A stretch of DNA of 34,630 bases from Priestia flexa NBRC 15715 (GTDB taxonomy: Bacteria; Bacillota; Bacilli; Bacillales; Bacillaceae_H): NCBI RefSeq assembly GCF_001591565.1, contig NZ_BCVD01000029.1, positions 1 through 34,630 on the forward strand. The letters run 5' to 3'. Within the stretch, counting starts at the first letter, position 1, and each line of letters starts with the position of its first letter. Position numbers and translations under genes: made by a program. The notes under the pieces were generated by a model. That model had not been told where the DNA came from, made no database searches, and worked only from the letters and a program-made list of their open reading frames with translations. Positions 6,470 to 15,695 of the stretch are shown in pieces.

Positions 6470-6499
6470 CCAAAATCGAGTTCTTTGGTCATCTTTTTT
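6465..6499 (+). terminator. Terminator of the L7/L12-like gene
   Basis: GATGACCAAA pairs perfectly with TTTGGTCATC (10 bp), followed by T6. The stop codon lies in the 5' arm. Confidence 0.93.
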
Positions 6500-6671
6500 G
6501 CGATTTGATAACGTTTTTCGTCAAATACAGACAGATAACCTTAATTAATGGTACAATGGCGATAAAACAGTGAATTTAACATCATTATGTCAACGGCGAT
6601 AAAGATGATGATTATTTAAACAATCACTTACCTTTTTTGAACAATCGAATGAGAGAAAGTAGGCTGAACAT

Positions 6672-7625
6672 ATGATTGATTTTGATACAGGATCTCCACT
6701 AGTGAAAATTAAAGTAGTTGGTGTGGGAGGCGGTGGAAACAATACCGTTAACCGCATGATTGAACACGGCGTGCAAGGCGTTGAATTTATGGCTGTAAAC
6801 ACCGACGCTCAGGCTCTTAATCTATCAAAAGCAGAAAAACGCATGCAAATTGGTGCTGCCTTAACGCGTGGACTGGGTGCGGGTGCAAACCCCGAAGTCG
6901 GACGCGCTGCTGCTGAAGAGAGCAAAGAGGAAATTCAAGACGCCCTTCAAGGTGCGGACATGGTGTTTGTAACAGCAGGTATGGGCGGCGGAACAGGGAC
7001 AGGTGCTGCACCTGTTGTTGCGGAGATGGCTCGTGAGCTCGGTGCGCTAACAATTGGTGTCGTAACAAAGCCGTTTCGTTTTGAAGGAACAAAACGTACT
7101 CGTCAAGCAACAGGTGGTGTTGACGAAATGATGAACGCAGTTGATACGCTAATTGTCATTCCAAATGACCGCTTATTAGAAATTGGTGATAAGCGCACGA
7201 CAATGCTGGATGCTTTCCGCGAAGCTGATAACGTACTGCGTCAAGGGATTCAAGGGATTTCCGACTTGATTTCTATCCCAGGCTTCATTAACCTTGATTT
7301 TGCTGATGTAAAAACCATTATGTCAGACCAAGGCTACGCGCTGATGGGAATTGGGATTGCAAGCGGTCCTGAACGCGCTGCTGAAGCGGCGAAAAAAGCA
7401 ATTTCTAGTCCACTGTTAGATCGTTCAATTGACGGTGCACAAGGAATTCTAATGAATATTACAAGCGGCTCTAACCTCAGTTTATTTGAAGTACAGGAAG
7501 CTGCAGATATCGTAACGTCTGCTTCTGACCAAGAATTGAACATGATTTTCGGTTCTGTTATTAATGAAGATCTTCAAGATAAAGTAATGGTAACCGTTAT
7601 CGCAACTGGCTTTTCAGAAAGCTAA
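6672..7625 (+). CDS. FtsZ paralogue lacking the C-terminal linker and tail
   Basis: This 317-aa tubulin-like GTPase is very close to B. subtilis FtsZ over the entire core: [16 protein letters not shown] (residues 15-30), the tubulin signature GGGTGTG (105-111), IPNDRLLE, and the T7 synergy loop [11 protein letters not shown] (207-217). All GTP-binding and polymer-contact elements are present. It ends at [11 protein letters not shown], exactly where the globular core of FtsZ ends, so the variable linker and the conserved tail peptide (DDxDIPTFLRNR type, which binds FtsA, SepF, ZapA and others) are missing. The main ftsZ should be next to ftsA elsewhere. The Shine-Dalgarno is weak (GAGAAAG). 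A strong terminator follows, so this is a clean gene and not a frameshifted remnant. It could co-polymerise with or cap FtsZ, or form untethered filaments. Confidence 0.93.
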   Translation: MIDFDTGSPLVKIKVVGVGGGGNNTVNRMIEHGVQGVEFMAVNTDAQALNLSKAEKRMQIGAALTRGLGAGANPEVGRAAAEESKEEIQDALQGADMVFVTAGMGGGTGTGAAPVVAEMARELGALTIGVVTKPFRFEGTKRTRQATGGVDEMMNAVDTLIVIPNDRLLEIGDKRTTMLDAFREADNVLRQGIQGISDLISIPGFINLDFADVKTIMSDQGYALMGIGIASGPERAAEAAKKAISSPLLDRSIDGAQGILMNITSGSNLSLFEVQEAADIVTSASDQELNMIFGSVINEDLQDKVMVTVIATGFSES

Positions 7626-7626
7626 C

Positions 7627-7659
7627 AAAAAAACACTTGGATGATCCAAGTGTTTTTTT
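7627..7659. terminator. Bidirectional terminator between the ftsZ paralogue and the GGDEF-EAL gene
   Basis: AACACTTGGA and TCCAAGTGTT form a 10-bp stem with a TGA loop, flanked by A7 on one side and T7 on the other, so it works for both converging genes. It overlaps the stop of the minus-strand gene. Confidence 0.93.
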
Positions 7660-10135
7660 ATACAACAGGTTCCAAATATTTCGCCTTTAAATAGATAATA
7701 GCCTGCTCAATACACACGGGCTTGCTAAAAATATAGCCTTGAATAAACGGACAGTCATTCTCCTCTAAGAACGAAAGCTGCGCACGCGTTTCCACACCTT
7801 CAGCAATCACCTTCATATTCAGCCCCCGTGCTAAGTAAAGAAGGCTCTTTGTAATGGTTTGATGTTTTTCGTTTTCAACAACGGACTGAATAAACGTTTT
7901 ATCGATTTTCAACACGTCAAAATCAAGCTTTTGCAAGTGAGACAGCGAACTAAACCCTGTTCCAAAATCATCTAAAGCGAACGTCACGCCCTGCTTTTTT
8001 AAAACGGTCATCATCTTTTTTACTTGCTCTTCATGATGAATGATGGAGTTTTCCGTAATCTCAAGTTCAATAAGCGATGGATCGATGTCATAGCGTTCTA
8101 AAAGCTCCATGACAAATTCAACAAAGTTAGGTTTTAATAAGCGTTTTGACGATAAATTAACCGACACAGGAACGACCGTTAATCCTAACAGCTTCCACTC
8201 TTGCAGCTGTTGACATACTCTCTCTAGTACCCAATCTCCAATTTTCACAATTAAATTAGACTCTTCTGCTAGAGGAATAAATTCTCCTGGTGATACAAAT
8301 CCCCATTCAGGATGATCCCAGCGAATTAACGCTTCAAAGCTATCAAGCTCTCTCGTTTGCGTATTGATCTTCGGCTGATAATGAAGAAAAAACTCATTTT
8401 GTTCAATCGCATTTCGCAGCCCTTTTTCTAAATGAAAACTTTTGTACGTTCGGCTATCCATATGAGGTGAATAAAGCTGCCAGTCATTTTTTCCAAGCTC
8501 TTTTGCTCGATATAAAGCAAGACTTGCATTTTTCAACAGCGTTTTTGCGTCTTTTCCGTCATGCGGATAAATTGTAATCCCCATGCTGGTGGTTGTGTGA
8601 AGATGAAATTCATCAATTTCAACTTCTCTTTCTACTTGTTCAAAAAGCGATTTGGCAATTTGCGTACATTCTTCTAAACGGTCTAATGACTCAAAAAATA
8701 TCGCAAATTCATCGCCGCCAACTCGTGATAAAGACCCTTTACCTTGTACCGTTTTCTCCAGACGATGCGCTAACTTTTGCAGCATGAGATCACCGATATC
8801 ATGACCTAAAGTATCGTTTAAATATTTAAAACGGTCAAGGCCGAGATAAAAAACAGCAATGAACGAATGATTCTTTTTAACGCGTGCAATTGCATTAGTT
8901 AAATCTCGTTCAAACTTACGGCGGTTTGGCAAATTCGTTAGATAATCGTAATTTGCTAGATATTCAATTTCATCCGTATAGCGCTTTTGCTCCGTAACGT
9001 CTTCTACAATTCCGTCGAGACGAATGACGTTTCCTGAATCATCTAAAACTGGAATCACTTGATCTTTTAGCCATTTAGTAATTCCTTTCTTTGTCACGAT
9101 GCGATAATAGTGACAAATTGGCTCACCGCCCATCAGCTTTACTTGTTCTGCCTCTACTTTTTCAAGGTCATCTGGATGAACACACTCTTTCCACAATGAG
9201 CGACTTTGAATAAATTTCATTGCCGCTTCCTCATAGATATTTGCCACTCCGTCGGAACAAAACGTCACTTTGTTTGTGCGAACATCCGCTGACCATATCC
9301 CAACATCTAAGCTGTTATAAACCATGGAAAACTGACGCTCAACTTGCTTAAGCTGCTTTTTTATTTGATGTATTTCAGTTACATCAAACACGACGCCAAG
9401 AAGCTGCACAACTTGATTTTTCTCATCTATAACAGGATCTGCTTGTTCAAATACGATGCGTGAATGACCGCTGGGCTGAACTAAACGATATTTAATACTG
9501 TAGCTATCTCCCTTTTCAATGGCACGCTTTATAGTTTGATTCACTCGCTGCCGATCACCAGGGTGCACAAACGTCAGCACTTCATCGTATGAAGGAATAA
9601 AATCTGATGTTTCTTCCATACCAAAAATGACGTACATCTGTCGGGACCAGTACGATTCATTTTCCAATACGTCATAATACCAACTTCCAATATTCGCTAA
9701 CTTTTGCTCCATATTCAATTGGGTTTGAAGCGTCATTACATTCAGCTGTTCTTCCGACTTCTTTTTACAGATGGCATACACTGCCTGTAGCTGTCCCTCA
9801 ATAAGAATAGGCACATAGCTCAGCATCACTCTAGTACTCTTTCCAAACTTTGTTTTTAGAATGGTAGTAAACCGAACGACTTCACCTTTCAGCGCTTCTG
9901 TAAAATACTTTTGATGATCTAACCCGTACTCTACAAGTTGAAAAAAAGAGAATTGATCTTGTACTTCAGTACATACAAAAGCCGAAGCCTGCTTGTTATA
10001 AAAAAGCAAATCACCTTTTTCATCGAGCAAAAAAATAGCGTGTGAACTGGCTTCTATGAGTGCTGTATTAAAAGTATGAACACCCATCGCATCTTGTGTA
10101 GTAGATGCGATGTGATTAAAAAATGAGTCATGCAT
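7658..10135 (-). CDS. Multi-PAS GGDEF-EAL protein, probable c-di-GMP phosphodiesterase
   Basis: The 825-aa soluble protein has three PAS-type sensor segments (about 20-125, 145-255 with DVTE, 270-385 with DVTEQKR), then GGDEF (about 390-555) and EAL (about 570-815). The EAL domain has all main catalytic residues: EALIRW (601-606), N660, E692, D722-D723, K743, E779 and Q799. The GGDEF domain keeps GGDEF (473-477), but the first metal Asp of the DLDxFK motif is Gly (G432 in LGLDRFK) and the RxxD I-site is absent, so cyclase activity is doubtful; such domains often bind GTP to regulate EAL. No membrane helix is seen. AGGAG precedes the ATG, somewhat far (13 bp). It is monocistronic. Confidence 0.92.
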   Translation of the reverse strand: MHDSFFNHIASTTQDAMGVHTFNTALIEASSHAIFLLDEKGDLLFYNKQASAFVCTEVQDQFSFFQLVEYGLDHQKYFTEALKGEVVRFTTILKTKFGKSTRVMLSYVPILIEGQLQAVYAICKKKSEEQLNVMTLQTQLNMEQKLANIGSWYYDVLENESYWSRQMYVIFGMEETSDFIPSYDEVLTFVHPGDRQRVNQTIKRAIEKGDSYSIKYRLVQPSGHSRIVFEQADPVIDEKNQVVQLLGVVFDVTEIHQIKKQLKQVERQFSMVYNSLDVGIWSADVRTNKVTFCSDGVANIYEEAAMKFIQSRSLWKECVHPDDLEKVEAEQVKLMGGEPICHYYRIVTKKGITKWLKDQVIPVLDDSGNVIRLDGIVEDVTEQKRYTDEIEYLANYDYLTNLPNRRKFERDLTNAIARVKKNHSFIAVFYLGLDRFKYLNDTLGHDIGDLMLQKLAHRLEKTVQGKGSLSRVGGDEFAIFFESLDRLEECTQIAKSLFEQVEREVEIDEFHLHTTTSMGITIYPHDGKDAKTLLKNASLALYRAKELGKNDWQLYSPHMDSRTYKSFHLEKGLRNAIEQNEFFLHYQPKINTQTRELDSFEALIRWDHPEWGFVSPGEFIPLAEESNLIVKIGDWVLERVCQQLQEWKLLGLTVVPVSVNLSSKRLLKPNFVEFVMELLERYDIDPSLIELEITENSIIHHEEQVKKMMTVLKKQGVTFALDDFGTGFSSLSHLQKLDFDVLKIDKTFIQSVVENEKHQTITKSLLYLARGLNMKVIAEGVETRAQLSFLEENDCPFIQGYIFSKPVCIEQAIIYLKAKYLEPVV

Positions 10136-10175
10136 CTGGTTCTCTTTTCTCCTCGCTCTATCAGTCTTATCTTTA

Positions 10176-10203
10176 ATTGTAAAGGTTCAGTTTGATTTTG
10201 CAA
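10176..10203 (-). promoter_or_regulatory. Promoter of the GGDEF-EAL gene
   Basis: On the minus strand TTGCAA (10198-10203) and TACAAT (10176-10181) are 16 bp apart, about 40 bp before the start codon. Confidence 0.6.
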
Positions 10204-10276
10204 GCCTATCCTTACAAAACTGTCATTATTTTCTTAAGGATAATATTTTCATTGAGCTCTGGAAAAGAATAACCGT

Positions 10277-10885
10277 TTAACGTGTTTTTTGTTTATAGAT
10301 AAAAATTGACGTTAGCCACGATAAAAGATAGAGAAGTAAAGCAGGTAAAAAAACAAGCATATAAAGGTTTGAGACCTCTAAAGACATGATTGTGCGTGCC
10401 GTGTTAATTACCCGCTCCTGCAGGTTATGCACAAAGGTATTAGCAATGATCATATAGATAACGAACAGCCCAATAAAAGCTATTCCTAAATACTTACTGT
10501 GAAAAATATACGAAACCGGAAAGGCAATGGAAACAAAAGTTAAAACAACGCTGAGACTAAACACTAATTGCGCCCACTGCATCCCTTCGCTGTGAATAAT
10601 CCAGTTTGAAGCAGCGATAACAAAAAGCGTAATGACTGCAAACAGGAGCGCACCGAGGTATTTAGCGGTTACAAGCTCTTTGCGTGTATATGGAAGTGAA
10701 TTTAGTAAAAGGTGCACAGCCGATTTCTCATCTTCTGAAAAAGCATTCATGATGAGTGCGATGCTAAAGATAATACCTATCCAAGTAGTCGACGTATCAA
10801 GCAGCAAGTATATAAACAAAATCGGTAGTAGAATGAAAAATACATTTCTTTGCAATAAAAAGTCTTTACGAATAAGCTGTAGCAT
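10277..10885 (-). CDS. ABC-2 type transporter permease
   Basis: The 202-aa protein has six predicted membrane helices (about FFILLPILFIYLL, IGIIFSIALIM, LLFAVITLFVIA, LVFSLSVVLTFVSIAF, IAFIGLFVIYMII, LVFLPALLLYLLSW) and the ABC-2 loop with NSLPYTRKELVTAKYLG typical of this permease type. The frame stays open to 10960, but the ATG at 10885 is chosen because GGGGGAG lies 9 bp before it and the sequence from there (MLQLIRKDFLLQRN) is the usual family start. It overlaps the end of the ATPase gene by 20 bp, a sign of translational coupling. Substrate unknown; drugs, peptides or cell-wall stress signals are typical for GntR-linked systems. Confidence 0.85.
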   Translation of the reverse strand: MLQLIRKDFLLQRNVFFILLPILFIYLLLDTSTTWIGIIFSIALIMNAFSEDEKSAVHLLLNSLPYTRKELVTAKYLGALLFAVITLFVIAASNWIIHSEGMQWAQLVFSLSVVLTFVSIAFPVSYIFHSKYLGIAFIGLFVIYMIIANTFVHNLQERVINTARTIMSLEVSNLYMLVFLPALLLYLLSWLTSIFIYKQKTR

Positions 10886-11747
10886 GTTCACGCTCCCCCT
10901 TTTTTGTATAGAACATAATGTCCTCAAGCGTCGGCTTTTCAATGAGCACCTCTGCACCAAAGATATCGTGTACTCGGTCCTTTTTATTGGTCAGCGCTTC
11001 AAACCCATGATTAGATGTTTGAATGGCTAGAAATTCTTTTTTCGTGTCACGATCTAGTAAATCAACTGTCCCTTTTACGAGGGCATATTCTTCAAAGATT
11101 TGATGGTGCTCTTTTGTAAACATATGCTGTCCGTTATGGATAAAGGTAATGTAGTCTGCGATTTTATCTAAGTCTGTGGTGATATGCGTCGAGAAGAAGA
11201 TCGTTTTCTCATGATTGAGCATGAGCTCCTGTAGAATCTCTAATAGCTCTCTTCGAAAAATGGGATCTAAGCCAGATGTTGGCTCATCCATCACAATTAA
11301 ATCCGCGTGATGAGACAATGCCATCGTTAACGAAGCCTTCATCAGCATCCCTTTTGAAAACGTTTTGATTTTTTTACGTAAAGGGAGTTCAAATCGTTCA
11401 ACATACTGTGTAAACAACGTATCGTCCCAGTTTCTGTACATCGGCTTAATAATACGTTGAAGGTCTCGTAGCGTAATGTTTTCGTAGTACATATTTTCAT
11501 CACATACAAATCCAATCCGTTGCTTGATCTCTTTCTCGTGCTGAGTGTAGTTTAAGCCAAATACAGAGACGCTCCCGCTATCAGGCTGTAAGAGATTCAT
11601 AATTATTTTAATAACCGTTGATTTCCCTACTCCGTTTCCACCGATTAATCCCGTCACAAAACCTTTTTTTACTGACAGAGATACATCCTTTAGTTGAAAT
11701 CCGCTAAACGACTTGGTCACATTGTTCAGTTCAATCACGCTACTCAT
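10866..11747 (-). CDS. ABC transporter ATP-binding protein (YtrB-like)
   Basis: The 293-aa ATPase drives the adjacent ABC-2 permease. It has Walker A GGNGVGKST (about 36-44), a Q-loop area, a divergent signature FSKGM in place of LSGGQ (common in GntR/YtrA-associated ATPases), Walker B LIVMDEPTSGLDP, and the switch His in STHI. About 75 C-terminal residues follow the ATPase core. The start overlaps the GntR stop as TAATG, with GAGGAAAGG just upstream, so the three genes are one translationally coupled operon. Confidence 0.92.
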   Translation of the reverse strand: MSSVIELNNVTKSFSGFQLKDVSLSVKKGFVTGLIGGNGVGKSTVIKIIMNLLQPDSGSVSVFGLNYTQHEKEIKQRIGFVCDENMYYENITLRDLQRIIKPMYRNWDDTLFTQYVERFELPLRKKIKTFSKGMLMKASLTMALSHHADLIVMDEPTSGLDPIFRRELLEILQELMLNHEKTIFFSTHITTDLDKIADYITFIHNGQHMFTKEHHQIFEEYALVKGTVDLLDRDTKKEFLAIQTSNHGFEALTNKKDRVHDIFGAEVLIEKPTLEDIMFYTKKGEREHATAYS

Positions 11748-12130
11748 TACCTTTCCTCCTCATACAAAATGATTAAAAGCTCCTGGAGCTCCTGCAAGCT
11801 AACTCCAATTTCTTTGCTGTTTTGAATGGCTGCTACTAATTGTTCTTCGATGACTCTTCGCTTTCGCTCACGAATCATCTCGTGATTTTGTTCTGAAATG
11901 AATGAACCTTTCCCTACAATTGAAAAGATAAACCCGTCTTTTTCAAGCTCTTCATAAGCTCGTTTGGTTGTAATGACGCTAATACCTAAATCCTTAGCAA
12001 GCTGACGCATCGAAGGTAACGAAGCTCCTGGTTTTAATTCATCCGCTAATACCTGCTTTTGAATTTGATGGTAAATCTGTTCATATATAGGCTCTTTTGA
12101 TTGATTTGAAATCACAATATGCATATTCAT
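11747..12130 (-). CDS. GntR-family (YtrA subfamily) transcriptional regulator
   Basis: The 127-aa protein has an N-terminal winged helix-turn-helix (about 12-78: PIYEQIYHQIQKQVL, PGASLPSMRQLAKDLGIS, TTKRAYEELEKDGFI, GKGSFI) and a short helical C-terminal part of about 45 residues. That short effector part and the link to ABC-2 genes mark the YtrA subfamily. Such proteins repress their own operon and are released by cell-envelope-active compounds. A perfect 12-bp-arm palindrome overlaps its -10 element, which supports autorepression. Confidence 0.92.
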   Translation of the reverse strand: MNMHIVISNQSKEPIYEQIYHQIQKQVLADELKPGASLPSMRQLAKDLGISVITTKRAYEELEKDGFIFSIVGKGSFISEQNHEMIRERKRRVIEEQLVAAIQNSKEIGVSLQELQELLIILYEEER

Positions 12131-12141
12131 ACCTCTTTTAA

Positions 12142-12170
12142 ATAATGTATATATACTTTATATACATTAT
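12142..12170. promoter_or_regulatory. Operator of the GntR-ABC operon
   Basis: A perfect inverted repeat with arms ATAATGTATATA (12142-12153) and TATATACATTAT (12159-12170) and a 5-bp spacer. It overlaps the -10 (TATAAT, minus strand, 12166-12171) of a promoter whose -35 TTGAAA is at 12190-12195 (18-bp spacer). Position and symmetry fit a site for the GntR/YtrA dimer. Confidence 0.78.
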
Positions 12171-12195
12171 ATACATATTGTGTTCCTTATTTCAA
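12166..12195 (-). promoter_or_regulatory. Promoter of the GntR-ABC operon
   Basis: TTGAAA (12190-12195), 18 bp, TATAAT (12166-12171) on the minus strand, about 36 bp before the GntR start. The -10 is covered by the operator palindrome. Confidence 0.7.
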
Positions 12196-12207
12196 TATTT
12201 CCCATAG

Positions 12208-12240
12208 AAAAAAGCGGTAAGTTTTTCACTTACCGCTTTC
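12208..12240 (-). terminator. Terminator of the M6 protease gene
   Basis: A perfect 12-bp stem, AAAGCGGTAAGT with ACTTACCGCTTT, and a 5-nt loop are followed by a T-tract on the minus strand, 8 bp past the stop codon. Confidence 0.92.
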
Positions 12241-12247
12241 TGCCTTC

Positions 12248-14587
12248 TTATTTATGAATCCAAACTGCTCCAGCTGAATTATCATTTGCTTCGCCAATCA
12301 CATCGATTTTTAAACCGTATTTTGGAAGAATGCGGCCGGCATCTTTAATGCGATCATCGATATAAGAACGACGGTCGTTAAAGCTTGTCACCCCTTTTGC
12401 TTCTTTGGAAGAAATTGTTCCCCATGTTGAATGCGTATATGTCCATGGAAGCGTTGAATCAAATGAGAACGCAGCGTCTGCGATTTGATAACGAGTTGAG
12501 TTTGCCGTTGTGCTAATTCCGTTTCCGTTAAAGTATAGAACTTTTTTCGGATGTGAATCAACAACGCCTAAGAAACCTTCACCAGGGTGCTCTCCAACCC
12601 AGTTATCTAAGTAGCTATCGTCAGCGTACCATAACAGCATTCCCGTATTGTACTTCGCTCCGCGTGCAAATTGCAGCGCCTTGTCATTTCCAGCGTAGTT
12701 TCTCCACTCAACGTAGTAGTAGTTATCCTTGTACATTAAGCCGTCCGTTTGCTCAAATCCATCTAGCGTAAACGTTGGTTGACCTTCAGCATCATCTGTA
12801 AATACAACGTTACCATCCACTACAAGCGATGCGTTATCCAGCCCAAACCCTTCAAGTGCTAATCCGCCGTCCGTTACGTATTCAAACTGAAGCTTGATTT
12901 TCTTGCCTTTAAACTGACTTAAATCATAGCTTACATCTACCCATTTTCCATTTGTTGTTTCAGCAGAGTTATCAGCATTATTTGCTTTATCACCAATTGT
13001 ATCTAAAAGAACTTTAGAGCCATCTGGGAGAATAGCATTTACATATAGGTAATCATATTCTGCTTCCACTTCATAGTTTGCTTTAAAGTTAAATGAAGCT
13101 TTTGTTGCACTTGTTAAATCTACCTCTTTTGTCGTCATTGCTGTGCGCAGGTCGTCACCTTTTTGACTGTAATAAAACTTCTTACCGAAGTCTGTTTTCA
13201 TCCCTTGCACGGCTTTTTGAGGAAGGTTAATCTTCACAATGCCTGGGTTTTTAGATTTCGTTACGCTTTGGTCAATGATGCTTACAGCGCCCGTCTTTTT
13301 AATATCTTTTAAATCCATTTCTTTAATGTTTGCCCAGTTTCCTCCCATTACCTTTTGGAAGAACTCTTTGTTTTGTGGTGAAAAGCTTGTTGGCTCTGTT
13401 CCAGCAATTTCTCCAGCCCAGCTTCCGCCACTCATAATAGACCAAACACCAACCGGCTCACCTTGACCTGTATATTGCGTATCATACTCATCCGGAAGAC
13501 CTAAGTCATGACCGTATTCATGAGCGAAAACCCCAACAGCTCCGTCTTCCGGCTGAATTGTGTAATCATATGCGGACACATCAGAACCAGGTACTTTATA
13601 AGGCTGTCCTAATGTCCAGCGGTGTGACCAAATTGCATCATCGCCTAACTTACCTCCACCTGCTTCTTGACCTGTACCAGCGTGGATAATCATTAAGTGA
13701 TCCACTAATCCGTCCGGCTCGTTTAAGTTGCCGTCACCATCTAAATCATATTGATCAAATTGATCAAATTCTTTTAAATCAATACCGCTTTTAACAGCTT
13801 CTTGAAGTGCTTCTTTTACAAGGTCACGAGGGCCTTTGGGTCCGCGATTGTCATTTCCACCGTTTGGATTATCAGCACCGTAATCTGCCGCGTTACCTTT
13901 AACGGTTAACCATTCAGAAACCGTACCATCCATTGTATAGCTTCCACCTGATTGCTCTTCGTAATATTGTTTAAATGTTTTAACTTTTTTACCGTTAAAC
14001 AGCTTGAATTCTTTATCTCCAAACATTAACTTTTCATAATGCTTCCGATTAAAATCATCAGCATACATATAACCAGGCTCTTGAACCACGTTATTATGTT
14101 TAAAGTCTGCATATTCAACTAACAGTACAAGCACTTTATCTGTACGAACATTTCCATTGTATTTTGCTTCTTTAGCTGGCTTAACTTTCACGCCATTTCC
14201 GCTTCCTTTTGTTACAGCGTTCATGTTAACGTTCTTTGCTTCCTTTACTTTCTTTTCATTTTTAGCACGGGCTTGTTTTGCTTTTACATCAATTTTATTT
14301 GGCTTTTGCCCTTTCACACTTTCTTTATGGCTGTCTTTCTTCTCTATGTATGCATTAACAGCCTTCTTTACCTCTTGAGATGTTGCCTTTTTTGAAATGA
14401 CCCCTTGCTGCTGCAAAGCTTTCCCTAATCGTTCTTCTGGAACAATATTCATATCCAGCGGTGGACTTTCAAGCTGATCAGCTGTTTTCGCTGATGCACT
14501 CGTCGCATTAAACAGAGGAAGTCCTCCACCGATTGCAACGGTTGTTGCTAGCAACGAGGTTCCTAGTACTTTTTTCCATGTAACCAA
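12248..14587 (-). CDS. Secreted immune inhibitor A-type M6 metalloprotease
   Basis: This 779-aa secreted zinc protease of the InhA family degrades host antimicrobial peptides or environmental protein in relatives. It has a signal peptide (VTWKK, then [15 protein letters not shown], cleavage near ATSASA-KT around residue 33), a lysine-rich propeptide (about 34-145), and a catalytic domain with HEYGH (356-360) in the context [16 protein letters not shown] calcium-loop-like [12 protein letters not shown] lies at 281-292. The C-terminal part has a MAM/jelly-roll-like beta region (about 470-620). The start codon is TTG, with AAGGGGG 8 bp upstream; no in-frame ATG fits. It has its own promoter and terminator. 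Length is near that of B. cereus InhA (about 795 aa). Confidence 0.93.
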   Translation of the reverse strand: MVTWKKVLGTSLLATTVAIGGGLPLFNATSASAKTADQLESPPLDMNIVPEERLGKALQQQGVISKKATSQEVKKAVNAYIEKKDSHKESVKGQKPNKIDVKAKQARAKNEKKVKEAKNVNMNAVTKGSGNGVKVKPAKEAKYNGNVRTDKVLVLLVEYADFKHNNVVQEPGYMYADDFNRKHYEKLMFGDKEFKLFNGKKVKTFKQYYEEQSGGSYTMDGTVSEWLTVKGNAADYGADNPNGGNDNRGPKGPRDLVKEALQEAVKSGIDLKEFDQFDQYDLDGDGNLNEPDGLVDHLMIIHAGTGQEAGGGKLGDDAIWSHRWTLGQPYKVPGSDVSAYDYTIQPEDGAVGVFAHEYGHDLGLPDEYDTQYTGQGEPVGVWSIMSGGSWAGEIAGTEPTSFSPQNKEFFQKVMGGNWANIKEMDLKDIKKTGAVSIIDQSVTKSKNPGIVKINLPQKAVQGMKTDFGKKFYYSQKGDDLRTAMTTKEVDLTSATKASFNFKANYEVEAEYDYLYVNAILPDGSKVLLDTIGDKANNADNSAETTNGKWVDVSYDLSQFKGKKIKLQFEYVTDGGLALEGFGLDNASLVVDGNVVFTDDAEGQPTFTLDGFEQTDGLMYKDNYYYVEWRNYAGNDKALQFARGAKYNTGMLLWYADDSYLDNWVGEHPGEGFLGVVDSHPKKVLYFNGNGISTTANSTRYQIADAAFSFDSTLPWTYTHSTWGTISSKEAKGVTSFNDRRSYIDDRIKDAGRILPKYGLKIDVIGEANDNSAGAVWIHK

Positions 14588-14630
14588 AGATAATACCCCC
14601 TTCTAAATTATCACACTATTAGCAAAATTT

Positions 14631-14659
14631 ATTTTAATCTGAAGTTTCTTGTCGGTCAA
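14631..14659 (-). promoter_or_regulatory. Promoter of the M6 protease gene
   Basis: On the minus strand TTGACC (14654-14659) and TAAAAT (14631-14636) have a 17-bp spacer, giving a leader of about 35 nt. Confidence 0.68.
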
Positions 14660-15005
14660 TAGTTTTTGCTTTTGTAATAAAGCATTACATACCGCTAAAA
14701 TCCTACATACTCCTCTATTTAGATCGTCTTACAACTCGACATTATAGGCTAAAAAGAGGATAAAAAATGTAAAAAAACTGTAAATATATAACTATAGGAA
14801 TAATATGTAATCTTATATACCTATCGGCTGTTTTGTTATGGGTATATATTATTATTTTCAAAATTTTCGTATTTCGTAGTGTTCTATAAAGAAGAAGCTA
14901 AGACACAGCTAAATGATTCCTTTTCAAAGACGAAGCATGACTTTTCTACAATAACAAGTTCGTTCCATTACGCTGCAGACACTAAGTCTCTAAAATTGAT
15001 TTTAA
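14660..15005. other. AT-rich intergenic stretch without a recognisable gene
   Basis: This region between the protease promoter and the terminator of the YtxH-like gene holds short AT-rich runs and no frame with a ribosome binding site. The one longer plus-strand frame crosses the terminator and runs antisense to the YtxH-like gene. It may hold transition-state regulator sites for the protease; none can be pinned down by eye. Confidence 0.5.
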
Positions 15006-15094
15006 ATCAACAAAAAATCCGAACTATAAAAGAGTCGTTAGCTATTAATAGTTCGGATAGATCATTAACTGAAATACTTATGTCCCAACCTCTT
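15006..15094 (-). repeat. Dispersed repeat element with terminator hairpin, copy 1
   Basis: Starting 7 nt after the YtxH-like stop (minus strand), it reads GGTTGGGACATAAGTA, then TTCAGTTAATGAT, then a hairpin with 11-bp arms ATCCGAACTAT / ATAGTTCGGAT, then TTTTTTGTTGATT. The same arrangement, with different but still paired stem bases, occurs at 34504-34592. It acts as a Rho-independent terminator for the upstream gene. Confidence 0.82.
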
Positions 15095-15100
15095 TTTGGT

Positions 15101-15622
15101 TTATTGGTATCGAGTTGGTTGACTCGGTACGGTTTCCGGCTGAGGAGCTGGATATTTTTTAAGTTCAGGATTTGCCTTAGTTGCAACTTCTTCACCAGCT
15201 TGCTTTACTTTATCACCAATGTCTTGCAGGTCTTCTTGTACACCTTGCGCAGACTCTACTAGTTGAGAAGACTCTTCTTTAATTGACTGTACGGGACCAT
15301 TTAGTTCATTGTTCACTTTCTCATATAAACTTTTAAGATCTGACGTTACTTCTTTAATAACACCTGAAGCTACTTTAATACGATGTTGCCAATCATCTTT
15401 TACTTCAGATGGGTTCTCTCGTAGGCGCGTGACAAAACCTGTTGTCGAATTCTTAGCACACTGTGCACTGTTTATGACCTTTGTTCGCGTGCGTTTATCA
15501 ACAAGCGCTACCACCCCTCCAACCGCTGCTCCTACCGCAATGCCTGTTAAAAGCTTATTTCCCTTTTGAGAAGGATCTTGTCCTTGGACCGCTTGTGTTT
15601 CATGAGTCGTTGCCTGCTTCAT
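15101..15622 (-). CDS. YtxH-domain stress-type protein
   Basis: The 173-aa product has a short membrane-type glycine segment (about 21-40, LLTGIAVGAAVGGVVALV) followed by DKRTRTKVI, the mark of YtxH-like proteins, then a long helical, coiled-coil-prone region (about 70-150) and a Pro-rich tail ending in QPTRYQ. YtxH relatives in Bacillus are general-stress (SigB) proteins of unknown biochemical role. The ATG at 15622 is chosen since GGGAGAG lies about 10 bp upstream; the frame stays open to 15709. It is followed by the dispersed repeat/terminator. Confidence 0.78.
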   Translation of the reverse strand: MKQATTHETQAVQGQDPSQKGNKLLTGIAVGAAVGGVVALVDKRTRTKVINSAQCAKNSTTGFVTRLRENPSEVKDDWQHRIKVASGVIKEVTSDLKSLYEKVNNELNGPVQSIKEESSQLVESAQGVQEDLQDIGDKVKQAGEEVATKANPELKKYPAPQPETVPSQPTRYQ

Positions 15623-15695
15623 CTTATCCACTCTCCCTTTGTGATTAAAATAGTTGTTAGTGTAGATATTCCCCTTTTCTTTCCTCCTAAACTGT

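Noticed and set aside
6817-7543. Minus-strand frames within the ftsZ paralogue
   Set aside because: Antisense shadows of a strongly conserved coding region.
14879-15262. 127-codon plus-strand frame
   Set aside because: Runs through the terminator/repeat and then antisense to the YtxH-like gene; no ribosome binding site.
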